The notes: generated by a model from the letters alone, not told the origin. A stretch of DNA of 45,691 nt from Ureibacillus manganicus DSM 26584 (GCF_000772945.1 NZ_JPVN01000025.1:1-45691), one strand, 5' to 3'; positions 11,612 to 22,135 are shown, counted from the first letter of the stretch. Numbers and translations: made by a program.

Positions 11612-11647
11612 ACCTGTTGAACAGTGATATGTTCAGCAGGTTTTTTT
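11612..11647 (+). terminator. Terminator after metS
   Basis: A 12-bp stem (11612-11623 with 11630-11641, one G-T pair), a six-base loop and seven or more T. Confidence 0.93.
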
Positions 11648-11737
11648 AGGCCACTGAAGATGATTGGATTAATTATTTTTTAGCAAAATTATACCTAACC
11701 TCATTAATTTATAACAAATTTGTGGCAAAATAAGCAT

Positions 11738-11801
11738 TTCGACAATATTACATTTTGATTACATTTGCCGTAGTTCAATTAAACTGTAATGTAAATGTAA
11801 T
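11738..11801. promoter_or_regulatory. 0A-like box and inverted repeat upstream of tatD
   Basis: TTCGACA (11738-11744) is a perfect inverted 0A box. It is followed by attacatttt-gattacattt (11747-11766) and tgtaatgtaaatgtaat (11785-11801). The attacattt and aaatgtaat ends are perfect inverted copies. The protein that would bind the dyad is unknown. Confidence 0.5.
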
Positions 11802-11858
11802 TTTGTTGTGAAATACGTAACAGGCTAATTCAATAAAATAAATGCTAGGAGAATAAAA

Positions 11859-12629
11859 ATGTTTATAGATACACATGTCCATTTAAACGCAGATCAGTAT
11901 GATGAAGATTTAAAAGAAGTTATACAAAGAGCAATTGAAGCAAAAGTTGAAAAAATGGTTGTAGTCGGGTTTGACCGAAAAACAATTGAAAGAGCCATGA
12001 AGTTAGCCGACGAATATGATTTCATATATGCGGTAATTGGATGGCATCCTGTTGATGCAATTGACTGCACAGAAGATGATTTAAAGTGGATTGAAGAACT
12101 TTCAAGACACCCAAAAGTAGTCGGAATTGGAGAAACAGGATTGGATTATCACTGGGATAAGTCCCCAAAGGATGTCCAACAAAGATTGTTTAGAAAGCAA
12201 ATCCATTTAGCACAAAAATTGAACCTGCCAATTATTATCCATAACCGTGAAGCAACGGCAGATATAGTCAAAATACTACGTGAAGAAAATGCAGCATCAA
12301 TTGGCGGTATTATGCATTGCTTTAGTGGCAGTGTTGAAACTGCAAAAGAATGCATTGCTATGAACTTTATGATTAGTCTAGGTGGACCTGTAACCTTTAA
12401 AAATGCTAAAACACCAAAAGAAGTGGCAAAAGAGATTCCACTTGCGCATTTATTAATCGAAACAGACGCACCTTATTTAGCACCACATCCATATCGCGGG
12501 AAACGCAATGAACCGTCTTTTGTACCACTTGTCGCTGAAGAAATTGCTCAGTTAAAAGGCATTTCAGTTGAGGAAGTTGGTAGGGTGACTTCCGCAAACG
12601 CAATCAAACTTTTCGGAATCCAGGTATAA
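11859..12629 (+). CDS. tatD: TatD-family metal-dependent deoxyribonuclease (YabD)
   Basis: A 256-residue TIM-barrel hydrolase of the TatD family, with 3'-5' exonuclease/deoxyribonuclease activity in characterised members. Metal ligands are visible: DTHVH at the N-terminus (4-8), the GETGLDYHW segment (around 92-100), IIHNREA (around 127), MHCFSG and ETDAPYLAPHP with the final Asp. Start is ATG with taggagaa upstream. It precedes yabE as in B. subtilis. The unusual leader with an inverted repeat and 0A box is described separately. Confidence 0.93.
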   Translation: MFIDTHVHLNADQYDEDLKEVIQRAIEAKVEKMVVVGFDRKTIERAMKLADEYDFIYAVIGWHPVDAIDCTEDDLKWIEELSRHPKVVGIGETGLDYHWDKSPKDVQQRLFRKQIHLAQKLNLPIIIHNREATADIVKILREENAASIGGIMHCFSGSVETAKECIAMNFMISLGGPVTFKNAKTPKEVAKEIPLAHLLIETDAPYLAPHPYRGKRNEPSFVPLVAEEIAQLKGISVEEVGRVTSANAIKLFGIQV

Positions 12630-12703
12630 ATTTCCATTACGTCTCCTATACTGCGTTTTAGATGGATTTTCCATAAAGGTGCTATAAAAAAAGAATCATG
12701 AAG

Positions 12704-12732
12704 TTGACTTTTAAAAAAGAAGCACGTATAAT
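12704..12732 (+). promoter_or_regulatory. Strong sigma-A promoter of yabE
   Basis: TTGACT (12704-12709), a 17-base spacer and TATAAT (12727-12732). The transcript would begin near 12739, only about 20 bases before the start codon, so there is no room for the c-di-AMP (ydaO) riboswitch often found before cell-wall hydrolase genes. Confidence 0.85.
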
Positions 12733-12760
12733 GCAACAGGTATCGAGGAGGCGTTTTTTC

Positions 12761-13960
12761 ATGACAAAATTCTCCATGAAAAACTTGTTCTCTGGATCAT
12801 TGAGGAGTAAGCAGACGACAGTAAGAATTGTTTCACTTGTGTTGTTTGCTGCAATTATTTCGTTCGTTTTATTTGAAGGGACGAAAACTCCAATTGTACT
12901 AAGTGCAAACGGAGAAGAACAACATATATTCACACACGCAAATACAGTAGAAGACCTACTAGAAGAAGAAGATATAGATATTACAGAATATGATAAAGTT
13001 ACACCCTCATTGAATACAGAAATTAAAGCCGGTATGGCTATAAACTGGGAACAAGCAAGAGTGGTTAATATTTCAGTTGACGGAGAAGAAGTAAATGTTT
13101 GGACAACTGAAAGCAATGTAAAGAGCATTTTGGAAGAAGCTAATATTGAAGTCTCACAGTATGACAAAATTTCGACTGGGTTAGACGGAGATTTAGTTGA
13201 TAACAAAATCGATATTCAAAAAGCGTTTGAAGTAACGCTTGTCGATGGACTAGATGAGAAAAAGGTTTGGTCCACTTCGACTACGGTCGCTAACTTTTTA
13301 AAGCAACAAGACATTAAACTCAATGAACTTGATCGTGTCGAAAATGATTTGGAGACTGTTATCACTCCTGAAGAAAAAATCAAAATTGTTCGAGTAGAAA
13401 AAGTTACCGATGTAGTGGAAGAACCATTAGAATTTGCAGTAGAAACAAAATCCGATTCTGCTTTACTGAAGGGTAAAGAAAAAGTTGTTACCAAAGGCGA
13501 GGAAGGTATCGTTGCCCGAACTTATGAGGTAATAAAAGAAAACGGAGAAGTAGTAAATAAAGTATTACAATCTGAAGAAGTTATTAAGGAACCAGTTACA
13601 AAGATTGTTTCGGTTGGAACAAAAGTTGTAACGGCAAACGTTTCTCGTAATGATGCACCAGAAACAAGTAGTAAAGAGTTTTATGTGACAGCGACAGCGT
13701 ATACACCATATTGCAATGGATGTTCAGGCACTTCTGCAACAGGAATAAACTTAAGAGCAAATACTGACTTAAAAGTTGTTGCTGTTGATCCAAATGTAAT
13801 TCCTTTAGGGACAAAGGTTTGGGTTGAAGGCTACGGATATGCAATTGCTGGTGATACAGGTGGCTCAATTAAAGGAAATAAAATTGACATACTTGTGCAA
13901 ACGAAATCTGAGGCATATAAATGGGGACGTAAAAAGGTCCTAATAAAAATTTTAGATTAA
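12761..13960 (+). CDS. yabE: YabE, secreted resuscitation-factor-like cell-wall protein
   Basis: A 399-residue predicted exported cell-wall protein of the Rpf/Sps type found in Bacillales. A short cytoplasmic end and one hydrophobic segment (21-39) form a signal anchor. Three DUF348 repeats follow (about 44-85, 102-142, 158-198; each has a TVEDLL- or NVKSIL-like start), then a G5 domain (about 215-290) and a 3D domain (307-399) with YVTATAYTPYC and the Asp-containing GDTGG. The 3D domain in relatives is a lytic transglycosylase-like fold. ATG 12761 follows gaggagg; the longer frame from 12698 would overlap the promoter. Confidence 0.92.
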   Translation: MTKFSMKNLFSGSLRSKQTTVRIVSLVLFAAIISFVLFEGTKTPIVLSANGEEQHIFTHANTVEDLLEEEDIDITEYDKVTPSLNTEIKAGMAINWEQARVVNISVDGEEVNVWTTESNVKSILEEANIEVSQYDKISTGLDGDLVDNKIDIQKAFEVTLVDGLDEKKVWSTSTTVANFLKQQDIKLNELDRVENDLETVITPEEKIKIVRVEKVTDVVEEPLEFAVETKSDSALLKGKEKVVTKGEEGIVARTYEVIKENGEVVNKVLQSEEVIKEPVTKIVSVGTKVVTANVSRNDAPETSSKEFYVTATAYTPYCNGCSGTSATGINLRANTDLKVVAVDPNVIPLGTKVWVEGYGYAIAGDTGGSIKGNKIDILVQTKSEAYKWGRKKVLIKILD

Positions 13961-13986
13961 AAAACTTCACTTCCAAAATGTGATTT

Positions 13987-14017
13987 AACTTTCCTGAGAT
14001 TCTCAGGAAAGTTTTTT
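13987..14017 (+). terminator. Terminator after yabE
   Basis: Up to 13 bp of perfect pairing (aactttcctgaga with its complement) with a minimal loop, then gtttttt. Confidence 0.93.
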
Positions 14018-14145
14018 CGTTTTACAATAGAATCTCTGGGAATACTGTAATTATATTATTTACTTTTTGTAATAAAGGAAGTACAAGGTAGACCATTGAA
14101 TTATGCTAAAATGGTCAAGAGTAATGTGAAAAGAGGAAAGGCAAT

Positions 14146-15586
<1,441 letters not shown>

Positions 15587-15642
15587 TTTCGTGAACTATC
15601 CTTAAAATATACTAAAAAAACAATATTTTTATGGAAAATGAG

Positions 15643-15712
15643 TTGACAGGATTTATTGTCTGCTGTTAAAATATTATATTTTGTTGACAATTAGGAAGCT
15701 CTGGGCTATAAT
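15643..15712 (+). promoter_or_regulatory. Tandem sigma-A promoters of veg
   Basis: The proximal promoter is TTGACA (15684-15689), 17 bases, TATAAT (15707-15712), a full consensus. A distal one is TTGACA (15643-15648), 18 bases, TAAAAT (15667-15672). B. subtilis veg likewise has two tandem strong promoters. Confidence 0.92.
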
Positions 15713-15737
15713 GATTTATAGTGAGGTGTATGCAGAG

Positions 15738-15998
15738 ATGCCAAAAACGTTAGCAGACATTAAAAAATCTTTAGATAGTAATTTAGGGAAGCGCCTGTTA
15801 TTGAAGGCAAACGGTGGTCGCAAGAAAACTGTAGAGTGTGCTGGAATCTTAAGTGATACTTATCACGCAGTTTTTGTCGTTGAACTTGACCAGGAAGATA
15901 ATGCGTGCAAACGCGTTTCTTACAGCTACACAGATATTTTAACGGAAGCAGTAGAGATTACATTTTTAGACGATACGCAAATTGCGATGGCTAAATAA
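15738..15998 (+). CDS. veg: Veg protein, biofilm regulator
   Basis: An 86-residue DUF1021 protein, the same length as B. subtilis Veg. In B. subtilis it stimulates biofilm matrix genes by interfering with SinR, and it is one of the most strongly transcribed genes. [16 protein letters not shown] (about 17-32) is the family core and has an SH3-like Sm-fold pattern. ATG 15738 is chosen; the longer frame from 15681 would start inside the promoter. A gaggtg ribosome-binding site lies upstream. It is monocistronic. Confidence 0.94.
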   Translation: MPKTLADIKKSLDSNLGKRLLLKANGGRKKTVECAGILSDTYHAVFVVELDQEDNACKRVSYSYTDILTEAVEITFLDDTQIAMAK

Positions 15999-16024
15999 TC
16001 TCTAGTACTTATTTTTATATTTTT

Positions 16025-16070
16025 AGGGGCTGTCTTGAAAGGTAAACTTTCTAGGGCAGCCCTTCTATTT
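16025..16070 (+). terminator. Hairpin after veg
   Basis: aggggctg pairs with cagccctt, with an inner gaaag/ctttc stem, followed by tctattt. The T tract is interrupted, so strength is moderate. Confidence 0.75.
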
Positions 16071-16111
16071 ATTGGTTGATTATCTATTGGAGTCAATTTG
16101 AATATATTGCA

Positions 16112-16118
16112 CATACTA
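16112..16118 (+). promoter_or_regulatory. Possible sigma-G -10 element of sspF
   Basis: CATACTA matches the sigma-G -10 consensus exactly and lies about 37 bases before the gene. The -35 position (tggagt at 16088-16093 for an 18-base spacer) fits poorly. sspF is a sigma-G gene in B. subtilis, so this is suggestive only. Confidence 0.4.
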
Positions 16119-16154
16119 CATATGTCAACCTACTTATTTCGAGGAGGTAACTGC

Positions 16155-16352
16155 ATGTCAAGAAGAAAAGGTATCATGTCGAGCCGTCTAAAAGAAGAGA
16201 TTGCGAAGGAACTCGGATTTTATGATGTAGTCGAGCGTGAAGGTTGGGGCGGAATTAGAGCCCGAGATGCAGGGAACATGGTAAAGCGCGCAATTGAAAT
16301 GGCCGAGCAAGGTCTAGCAGAGCAAGCAAACCAAAACAATACAAATAAGTAG
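16155..16352 (+). CDS. sspF: Alpha/beta-type small acid-soluble spore protein SspF
   Basis: A 65-residue DNA-binding protein of the spore core that coats the chromosome and converts it to an A-like form. The motifs [15 protein letters not shown] (about 12-26) and [14 protein letters not shown] (about 35-48) are the alpha/beta-type SASP signatures. EIAKELG contains the GPR protease-site region. ATG 16155 has the ideal gaggagg upstream; the longer frame from 16098 adds residues not found in the family. Position between veg and ispE is conserved. Confidence 0.95.
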   Translation: MSRRKGIMSSRLKEEIAKELGFYDVVEREGWGGIRARDAGNMVKRAIEMAEQGLAEQANQNNTNK

Positions 16353-16366
16353 TAGTTGACAACATG

Positions 16367-16409
16367 GCCAACAATAATCGTAATTACGGTTATTGTTGGC
16401 TTATTTTTT
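16367..16409 (+). terminator. Terminator after sspF
   Basis: A 14-bp stem (16367-16380 with 16387-16400, one G-T pair), six-base loop and ttatttttt. Confidence 0.92.
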
Positions 16410-16533
16410 GGCAATTATGAAATTAAGTAATTATTCATTGTAATACTTATATCAATGTATCATAGCAATCACCCTTCACTTAAAATGGTTCTGCACATAT
16501 TCAAAAATACGTCAAGACTCATTGATTGGAGTA

Positions 16534-16542
16534 TGTTACAAT
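16534..16542 (+). promoter_or_regulatory. Extended -10 promoter element before ispE
   Basis: TGTTACAAT fits a TGnTATAAT extended -10 with one mismatch. The -35 is poor. It lies about 110 bases before ispE in an otherwise featureless AT-rich gap. Confidence 0.4.
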
Positions 16543-16652
16543 AAGTGACAGCGAAAATTGAATGTACATAATATAGTGACTCATTAATGAATCCATTAGT
16601 AAAAAATAAATATAATTTAAGAGATATTAAGGTTGAAATAGGAGGATATTAA

Positions 16653-17519
16653 ATGCTTTATGTTAAAGCTCCTGCAAAAATTAATCTAACATTGGATGTC
16701 TTATATAAACGACCAGACCACTACCATGAAGTTGAGATGATAATGACTACTGTGGATTTGGCAGATCGTATCGGTGTTGAAACGAGACAAGATGGCCTTA
16801 TAAAACTATCATCATCAAGTAGTATAGTTCCAAATGACGAACGCAATTTAGCTTACCAAGCAGCCCAATTGTTAAAAGATACATATAACATTAAAATGGG
16901 TGCTTCAATCACCATCGATAAAGAAATTCCTGTAGCTGCTGGTTTAGCAGGAGGGAGTAGTGATGCTGCTGCAACTCTACGTGGCTTAAATCAACTTTGG
17001 GAATTAAATCTTTCTCTAGATACTCTAGCAGAGCTTGGAGCTAAAATAGGATCGGATGTATCTTTTTGCGTTTATGGAGGAACTGCCCTTGCAACAGGTC
17101 GCGGTGAGAAAATTCAGCAGATACCTGCCCCACCTACGTGCTGGGTAGTTCTTGCAAAGCCCAAAATCGGAGTATCAACTGCTTCTGTTTACGGTGGTCT
17201 TAATTTAGATGAGGTAAAGCATCCAAATACGAAACAAATGATCCAGGCATTAAATGAAAATAATTATGAATTAATGTGTAAAAGCTTAGGCAATGTACTA
17301 GAATCGGTTACATTTAAACTGCACCCTGAAGTAGTAATGATTAAAGAACAAATGAAGAAATTTGGTGTAGATGGTGTACTAATGAGTGGAAGTGGCCCGA
17401 CTGTATTTGGACTAATTGATAGCGAAACACGTTTAAGTAGAGTTTATAATGGATTAAGAGGCTTTTGCGATGAAGTGTTTGCTGTTCGATTAATAGGTGA
17501 AAGGAATTCACTTGCCTAA
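16653..17519 (+). CDS. ispE: 4-diphosphocytidyl-2-C-methyl-D-erythritol kinase
   Basis: Phosphorylates CDP-ME in the MEP pathway for isoprenoid precursors. It is a GHMP kinase of 288 residues. [12 protein letters not shown] (about 5-16) contains the catalytic-region Lys, [10 protein letters not shown] (97-106) is the ATP-binding glycine-rich loop, and [10 protein letters not shown] near residue 246 is the third GHMP motif. Start is ATG with taggagga. It stands as its own unit upstream of purR, as in B. subtilis. Confidence 0.96.
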   Translation: MLYVKAPAKINLTLDVLYKRPDHYHEVEMIMTTVDLADRIGVETRQDGLIKLSSSSSIVPNDERNLAYQAAQLLKDTYNIKMGASITIDKEIPVAAGLAGGSSDAAATLRGLNQLWELNLSLDTLAELGAKIGSDVSFCVYGGTALATGRGEKIQQIPAPPTCWVVLAKPKIGVSTASVYGGLNLDEVKHPNTKQMIQALNENNYELMCKSLGNVLESVTFKLHPEVVMIKEQMKKFGVDGVLMSGSGPTVFGLIDSETRLSRVYNGLRGFCDEVFAVRLIGERNSLA

Positions 17520-17660
17520 ATTCGTACAATTGTGTTACCTTTTCTATAAAATATTCGGCTTTCAATGATATTATGTTCTTATAACGTGAACAATATTAAG
17601 TATTCTAAATGATTGAACATGTATCTTATAGTAAACAATTTAATTTTGGGAGAGGGTCAC

Positions 17661-18488
17661 ATGAAATGGAAGAGAAGTGAACGTCTAGTAGATATGACAT
17701 ATTATTTACTAGAGCATCCACATCGGCTGATACCACTCACCTATTTTTCCGATCTATACAATTCTGCAAAATCATCGATTAGCGAAGATTTAACGATTGT
17801 AAAAGAAACATTCGAAGAAAAAGGAATAGGGTTATTGGTAACAGTACCTGGTGCTGCAGGTGGAGTAAAATATATTCCAAAGATGACAGATGACGAAGTA
17901 CGCGACATAATCCAAATATTAATCTCAGAACTAAGTAAATCAGATAGATTATTACCTGGTGGATATTTATTTATGACAGATTTACTTGGAAATCCTGAGT
18001 TAATCAATCGCGTAGGAAAAGTTTTTGCTAGCGCATTTTCTGATCAGCACATTGATGTGATTATGACTGTTGCAACGAAAGGGATATCCATTGCTCATTC
18101 GATCGCAAAACATTTAAATGTACCAGTAGTAGTTGTAAGACGTGATAGTAAAGTAACGGAAGGGTCTACGGTAAGTATAAATTATGTCTCTGGTTCATCT
18201 CGTCGTATACAAACAATGGTATTATCAAAACGTAGTATGAAAAGTGGCCAGCGTGTTCTTATAACTGATGACTTTATGAAGGTTGGGGGAACATTGAATG
18301 GTATGAAAAATCTACTAGAGGAATTTGATTGTGAGCTCGCGGGAATCGCCGTATTAGTAGAAGCTGAGCATGCAGATGATTCGCTCGTAGATGATTACTA
18401 CTCTTTAGTAAAATTACATGAAGTAAATGAGAAAGATCGAACAATTGCATTAAGTGAAGGAAACTACTTTTTAAAGGAGCGAAAATAA
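17661..18488 (+). CDS. purR: Purine operon repressor PurR
   Basis: A PRPP-responsive repressor of purine genes in Bacillales. It has 275 residues: a winged-helix DNA-binding domain (about 1-74) and a phosphoribosyltransferase-like domain whose [10 protein letters not shown] (202-211) is the PRPP-binding loop. [16 protein letters not shown] (about 56-71) is nearly invariant in the family. ATG 17661 follows gggagagg; the longer frame from 17613 lacks a ribosome-binding site. It is slightly shorter than B. subtilis PurR at the C-terminus. It is cotranscribed with ridA. Confidence 0.95.
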   Translation: MKWKRSERLVDMTYYLLEHPHRLIPLTYFSDLYNSAKSSISEDLTIVKETFEEKGIGLLVTVPGAAGGVKYIPKMTDDEVRDIIQILISELSKSDRLLPGGYLFMTDLLGNPELINRVGKVFASAFSDQHIDVIMTVATKGISIAHSIAKHLNVPVVVVRRDSKVTEGSTVSINYVSGSSRRIQTMVLSKRSMKSGQRVLITDDFMKVGGTLNGMKNLLEEFDCELAGIAVLVEAEHADDSLVDDYYSLVKLHEVNEKDRTIALSEGNYFLKERK

Positions 18489-18489
18489 C

Positions 18490-18864
18490 ATGAAGTCTGT
18501 ATCAACAACTAACGCGCCAGCAGCAATTGGACCATATGCACAAGGAATTGTGGTAAACGGATTATTTTTTAGTTCGGGTCAAATTCCACTTACTGCAAGT
18601 GGAGACCTTGTAGAAGGTGATATTGTAACTCAAACAAATCAAGTCTTCGAAAATTTAAGAGCAGTACTTGCGGAAGCTGGTTCTTCGTTAGAGAAAGTTG
18701 TTAAAACAACTGTATTTTTAAAAGATATGAATGATTTTGCTGCTATGAACGAAGCTTATGCTCAAAACTTTGGTAATCATAAACCTGCACGTTCGGCTGT
18801 GGAAGTTGCGAGACTTCCAAAAGATGTAAAAGTGGAAATTGAAGTAATTGCAATCGTTGAATAA
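18490..18864 (+). CDS. ridA: RidA (YabJ), reactive imine/enamine deaminase
   Basis: Hydrolyses reactive 2-aminoacrylate and related imines. It is a 124-residue YjgF/YER057c/UK114 protein. GPYAQG (about 13-18), the Arg of [13 protein letters not shown] (about 98-110) and the C-terminal [11 protein letters not shown] are the conserved features of the active-site cleft. Start is ATG, one base after the purR stop, with aaggagcg inside purR. In B. subtilis yabJ is also reported to affect purR function. The unit ends with a very strong terminator. Confidence 0.96.
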   Translation: MKSVSTTNAPAAIGPYAQGIVVNGLFFSSGQIPLTASGDLVEGDIVTQTNQVFENLRAVLAEAGSSLEKVVKTTVFLKDMNDFAAMNEAYAQNFGNHKPARSAVEVARLPKDVKVEIEVIAIVE

Positions 18865-18867
18865 ACT

Positions 18868-18910
18868 AAAGGGAGAATTCTATAAAATGTATAGAATTCT
18901 CCCTTTTTTT
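18868..18910 (+). terminator. Terminator after ridA
   Basis: A perfect stem of about 17 bp (18868-18884 with 18890-18906) with a five-base loop and a long T tract that overlaps the 3' arm. Confidence 0.96.
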
Positions 18911-19000
18911 GTATAATTGTAAATATTTTATAAAATATATTCAAATATTTTTGAAAATTAGGTAAAATAAGAAGGGAATTAGAAAATATTGTAGAATTAT
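18911..19000 (+). promoter_or_regulatory. spoVG sigma-H promoter and AT-rich AbrB-type region
   Basis: The -35 like aagggaatt (18972-18980) and -10 like gtagaattat (18991-19000) align with the B. subtilis spoVG sigma-H promoter in sequence and spacing. The bases 18911-18970 before it are almost purely A/T, like the AbrB-bound upstream AT-box of B. subtilis spoVG. Confidence 0.78.
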
Positions 19001-19041
19001 AGTTTTTTATACAGCATCATAGAATGAGAGGAGTGAATGAA

Positions 19042-19329
19042 ATGATAGTTACAGATGTAAGATTACGACGCGTTCAAACGGATGGTAGAATGAGAGCAAT
19101 CGCATCTATTACTTTAGACGATGCTTTTGTCGTTCATGATATTCGAGTAATTGATGGGAACACTGGTCTCTTTGTCGCGATGCCAAGTAAAAGAACACCT
19201 GATGGGGAGTTCCGTGATATCGCACATCCGATTAATTCTGACACAAGAAACATGATTCAAGAAGTTGTGTTAGCGGCATATCATGCAGCAAGTGAAGAAG
19301 TTCTTGAATTGGAAGAAGCAAACGTTTAA
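19042..19329 (+). CDS. spoVG: SpoVG, RNA/DNA-binding regulator
   Basis: A 95-residue regulatory protein that binds nucleic acid and modulates asymmetric septation and spore cortex formation. [18 protein letters not shown] (about 3-20) and [19 protein letters not shown] (about 50-68) are nearly invariant in the family. ATG 19042 is selected by gaggagtg upstream; the frame from 19024 would begin within that site. The last residues are Glu-rich. It is monocistronic and ends with a terminator before the dispersed repeat. Confidence 0.96.
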   Translation: MIVTDVRLRRVQTDGRMRAIASITLDDAFVVHDIRVIDGNTGLFVAMPSKRTPDGEFRDIAHPINSDTRNMIQEVVLAAYHAASEEVLELEEANV

Positions 19330-19343
19330 TAGTTTTAGCAAAT

Positions 19344-19377
19344 GAGAGCCAAGTAATATAATAGGCTCTTTTTTTTG
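19344..19377 (+). terminator. Terminator after spoVG
   Basis: agagcc (19345-19350) pairs with ggctct (19364-19369) and is followed by a long T tract. Confidence 0.88.
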
Positions 19378-19404
19378 TTAGCAAAAATTATTTAATTTTC
19401 TTGT

Positions 19405-19679
19405 TGTCTAGCTCCAAACGCTAGCTCCTCGGCAACTTCAAAACCGCCTGCAAGAGCAAAGAGCGCTCTTTTATCGGTTTCTCCGAGTGCCGGGAGTGCG
19501 ACAGGATGTCACGTTTACGAACGGCTAGTTGCTGAGGCCCACACGATGTGGGTCATGTCGGCGATGCCACAGAGGCCAACACGACGTTGGTCATATCGAC
19601 GATGCCACAGGACGTGGCGCTTTCGACGATAAGTGGCGTTTTCGCCGACGCGGAGCTGGGCGAGCGTTTTCCGCTTTTC
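19405..19679 (+). repeat. GC-rich dispersed hairpin element, copy A
   Basis: A 275-bp non-coding element that stands out by its GC content from the AT-rich surroundings. It shares most of its length with copy B (24018-24309). It begins TGTCTAGCTCC and ends GCGTTTTCCGCTTTTC; the sub-terminal segments AAACGCTAGCTCC and GGAGCTGGGCGAGCGTTT are imperfect inverted copies. Inside are several short hairpins around the core ACAGGAYGT (for example CCCACAcgaTGTGGG and GCCACAggacGTGGC) and a larger one with AAACCG/CGGTTT ends enclosing AAGAGC/GCTCTT. Open frames through it are not credible genes. Confidence 0.85.
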
Positions 19680-19708
19680 TTGTAACCGTTTTGTCAACTC
19701 TAGATACC

Positions 19709-19737
19709 TTGAAAATCCGAGGGTTTTACTATATAGT
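19709..19737 (+). promoter_or_regulatory. glmU sigma-A promoter
   Basis: TTGAAA (19709-19714), 17 bases, TATAGT (19732-19737), starting 30 bases after repeat copy A. The repeat therefore does not separate glmU from its promoter. Confidence 0.72.
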
Positions 19738-19770
19738 CATAAGAGAATATTTTCAAATGGAGGACTTACC

Positions 19771-21135
19771 ATGAATAACATTTTTGCGGTAGTTTTGGCT
19801 GCAGGTCAAGGAACACGCATGAAGTCCAAATTATATAAAGTGCTCCATCCAGTATGTGGCAAACCAATGGTTGAACATGTTGTTGATAACGTTCGTTCGC
19901 TTGATATCGAAAAAATCGTGACAATCGTTGGGCACGGCGCTGAAATGGTTAAAGAGCATTTAGGTGAAAAAAGTGAGTATGTTTTACAAAGCGAGCAATT
20001 AGGTACAGCACATGCCGTACAACAAGCAGAATCGCTACTAGGTGAGTTAGAAGGAACAACATTAGTTGTTTGTGGAGACACACCATTAATTCGTCCTGAA
20101 ACACTCCAAGCTCTATATGAATACCATCATGAACAAAATGCAAAAGCAACAATCTTAACTGCTGTTGCTGATATTCCTTTTGGATATGGAAGAATTATTC
20201 GAAATGACAATGGTCAAGTTGAACAAATTGTTGAACAAAAGGATGCCTCAGAAGAACAACAACAAGTAAAAGAAATTAATACAGGTACTTATTGTTTTGA
20301 TAACAAGTTTTTATTCCAAGCTCTAAAGCAAGTTAAAAATGAAAATGCACAAGGTGAATATTATTTGCCAGATGTCATTGAAATATTACAGCAACAAGGT
20401 GAAATCGTCTCAGCATTTGCAACAAATGATTTTAACGAGATTTTAGGAGTTAATGATCGAGTTGCCTTGTCACAAGCTGAAGAAATAATGCGAAATAGAA
20501 TTAATGAAAAACATATGCGAAATGGTGTAACAATTATCAATCCATCAAATACTCATATTAGTATAGAGGCAATTATTGGCCGAGATACAATTATTAAACC
20601 TGGTGTTGTCATTGAAGGAAATACAATTATAGGTGAAGATTGTATTATCGGTCCAAATAGTCAGATAGTGAGTAGTCAAATTGGAGATCGAACTACGGTT
20701 ACAAATTCTGTAGTACTAAATAGCTCAGTTGGCGATGATACTGCAATCGGACCGTTTGCACACCTACGTCCTGAGTCAACTTTAGGAAACCATGTAAAAA
20801 TCGGAAACTTTGTTGAAGTGAAAAAGAGTACTTTAGGTAACGATACAAAAGTCTCCCATTTAAGTTATATTGGAGATGCTGAAGTTGGTAACGATGTAAA
20901 CATTGGTTGTGGGTCGATTACGGTCAACTATGATGGGAAAAATAAATATAAAACGATTATTGAAGATAATGTATTCGTTGGTTGCAACTCAAATTTAGTT
21001 GCCCCTGTAAAAATTGGTGAGGGATCATTTATTGCTGCAGGTTCAACAATTACAAAAGAAGTTCCTAAAGATTCACTAGCAATTGCACGTGCCAGACAAG
21101 AAAACAAACTAGATTATGCTAAAAAAATGAAATAA
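19771..21135 (+). CDS. glmU: Bifunctional UDP-GlcNAc pyrophosphorylase / GlcN-1-P acetyltransferase
   Basis: Makes UDP-GlcNAc for peptidoglycan and teichoic acids. It has 454 residues from ATG 19771 (atggagg upstream); the longer frame would run back into the repeat. The N-terminal uridylyltransferase has [12 protein letters not shown] (9-20). The C-terminal half (about 250-454) is a left-handed beta-helix of hexapeptide repeats with the acetyltransferase site ([11 protein letters not shown]). prs follows after 28 bases, so the two are an operon, as in B. subtilis. Confidence 0.97.
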   Translation: MNNIFAVVLAAGQGTRMKSKLYKVLHPVCGKPMVEHVVDNVRSLDIEKIVTIVGHGAEMVKEHLGEKSEYVLQSEQLGTAHAVQQAESLLGELEGTTLVVCGDTPLIRPETLQALYEYHHEQNAKATILTAVADIPFGYGRIIRNDNGQVEQIVEQKDASEEQQQVKEINTGTYCFDNKFLFQALKQVKNENAQGEYYLPDVIEILQQQGEIVSAFATNDFNEILGVNDRVALSQAEEIMRNRINEKHMRNGVTIINPSNTHISIEAIIGRDTIIKPGVVIEGNTIIGEDCIIGPNSQIVSSQIGDRTTVTNSVVLNSSVGDDTAIGPFAHLRPESTLGNHVKIGNFVEVKKSTLGNDTKVSHLSYIGDAEVGNDVNIGCGSITVNYDGKNKYKTIIEDNVFVGCNSNLVAPVKIGEGSFIAAGSTITKEVPKDSLAIARARQENKLDYAKKMK

Positions 21136-21163
21136 AATTTTGCAAAACTTTTAGGAGGGCATC

Positions 21164-22123
21164 ATGCCATATCAATACGCTAACTCAAAATTAAAACTTT
21201 TTTCTCTAAATTCTAACTATCCTTTAGCTCAAGAAATCGCAGAGATTATGGGAGTTGAACTTGGAAAATCTTCTGTAAAACATTTCAGTGATGGCGAAGT
21301 ACAAATTAGTATTGAAGAAAGTATCCGTGGATGTGATGTATTCATCGTTCAATCTACGTCTGCTCCAGTAAACGAACATTTAATGGAACTATTAATTATG
21401 ATTGATGCAGTAAAACGTGCATCTGCAAAAACTGTAAACGTTGTTATGCCTTACTATGGTTATGCACGTCAAGATAGAAAAGCAAAAGCACGTGAGCCAA
21501 TTACTGCTAAATTAGTAGCTAACTTATTAGAAACTGCTGGTGCTGACCGTGTAATCGTATTAGATTTACATGCTCCACAAATTCAAGGTTTCTTTGATAT
21601 TTTAATTGACCATTTAATGGCAGTTCCTATACTTTCAGATTACTTCTTAACTAAAAATTACTCTCCTGAGGAATTAGTAGTTGTATCACCAGACCATGGT
21701 GGAGTAACTCGTGCACGTAGAATGGCAGAGCGTTTAAAAGCACCTATCGCTATTATCGATAAACGTCGTCCAAAACCAAATGTAGCAGAAGTGATGAATA
21801 TCGTTGGGAATATTGAAGGAAAAGTATGTATTCTAATTGATGATATTATCGACACTGCAGGAACGATTACTCTTGGAGCCAATGCTCTAAAAGAGGCTGG
21901 TGCAAAAGAAGTTTATGCTTGCTGTTCGCACCCGGTCCTATCAGGTCCTGCAATTGAGCGTATTGAAAACTCACCAATTAAAGAATTAGTTGTAACAAAT
22001 ACAATCCAACTTTCAGATGAAAAACGCTCTCCAAAAGTAAAACAACTTTCGGTTGCTAACTTAATGGCAGAAGCAATTTCTCGTGTTTATGAAAACAAAT
22101 CAGTAAGTACATTGTTTGATTAA
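21164..22123 (+). CDS. prs: Ribose-phosphate pyrophosphokinase
   Basis: Makes PRPP from ribose-5-phosphate and ATP for nucleotide, His and Trp synthesis. It has 319 residues. [13 protein letters not shown] (about 132-144) covers the cation/ribose-phosphate region, and [10 protein letters not shown] (about 225-234) is the PRPP-binding loop. Start is ATG with taggaggg. PRPP made here is both the ligand of PurR encoded upstream and the substrate of HprT encoded downstream. A terminator closes the glmU-prs unit. Confidence 0.97.
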   Translation: MPYQYANSKLKLFSLNSNYPLAQEIAEIMGVELGKSSVKHFSDGEVQISIEESIRGCDVFIVQSTSAPVNEHLMELLIMIDAVKRASAKTVNVVMPYYGYARQDRKAKAREPITAKLVANLLETAGADRVIVLDLHAPQIQGFFDILIDHLMAVPILSDYFLTKNYSPEELVVVSPDHGGVTRARRMAERLKAPIAIIDKRRPKPNVAEVMNIVGNIEGKVCILIDDIIDTAGTITLGANALKEAGAKEVYACCSHPVLSGPAIERIENSPIKELVVTNTIQLSDEKRSPKVKQLSVANLMAEAISRVYENKSVSTLFD

Positions 22124-22135
22124 TATTAATTTCAG

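Noticed and set aside
12698..12760. Upstream extension of yabE starting MKLTFKKEARIMQQ
   Set aside because: This stretch contains the TTGACT/TATAAT promoter, so it is not translated; ATG 12761 has the ribosome-binding site.
17552..17594. PurBox pair before purR (tattcgg and cgtgaacaat)
   Set aside because: The half-sites match only partly and point outward, opposite to the known PurBox arrangement.
19529..19774. Open reading frames inside repeat copy A (also the frame from 19633 that runs into glmU)
   Set aside because: They exist because the element is GC-rich and poor in stop codons. Similar frames occur at the same place in copy B, they are Arg/Gly-rich with no ribosome-binding site, and glmU starts at 19771.
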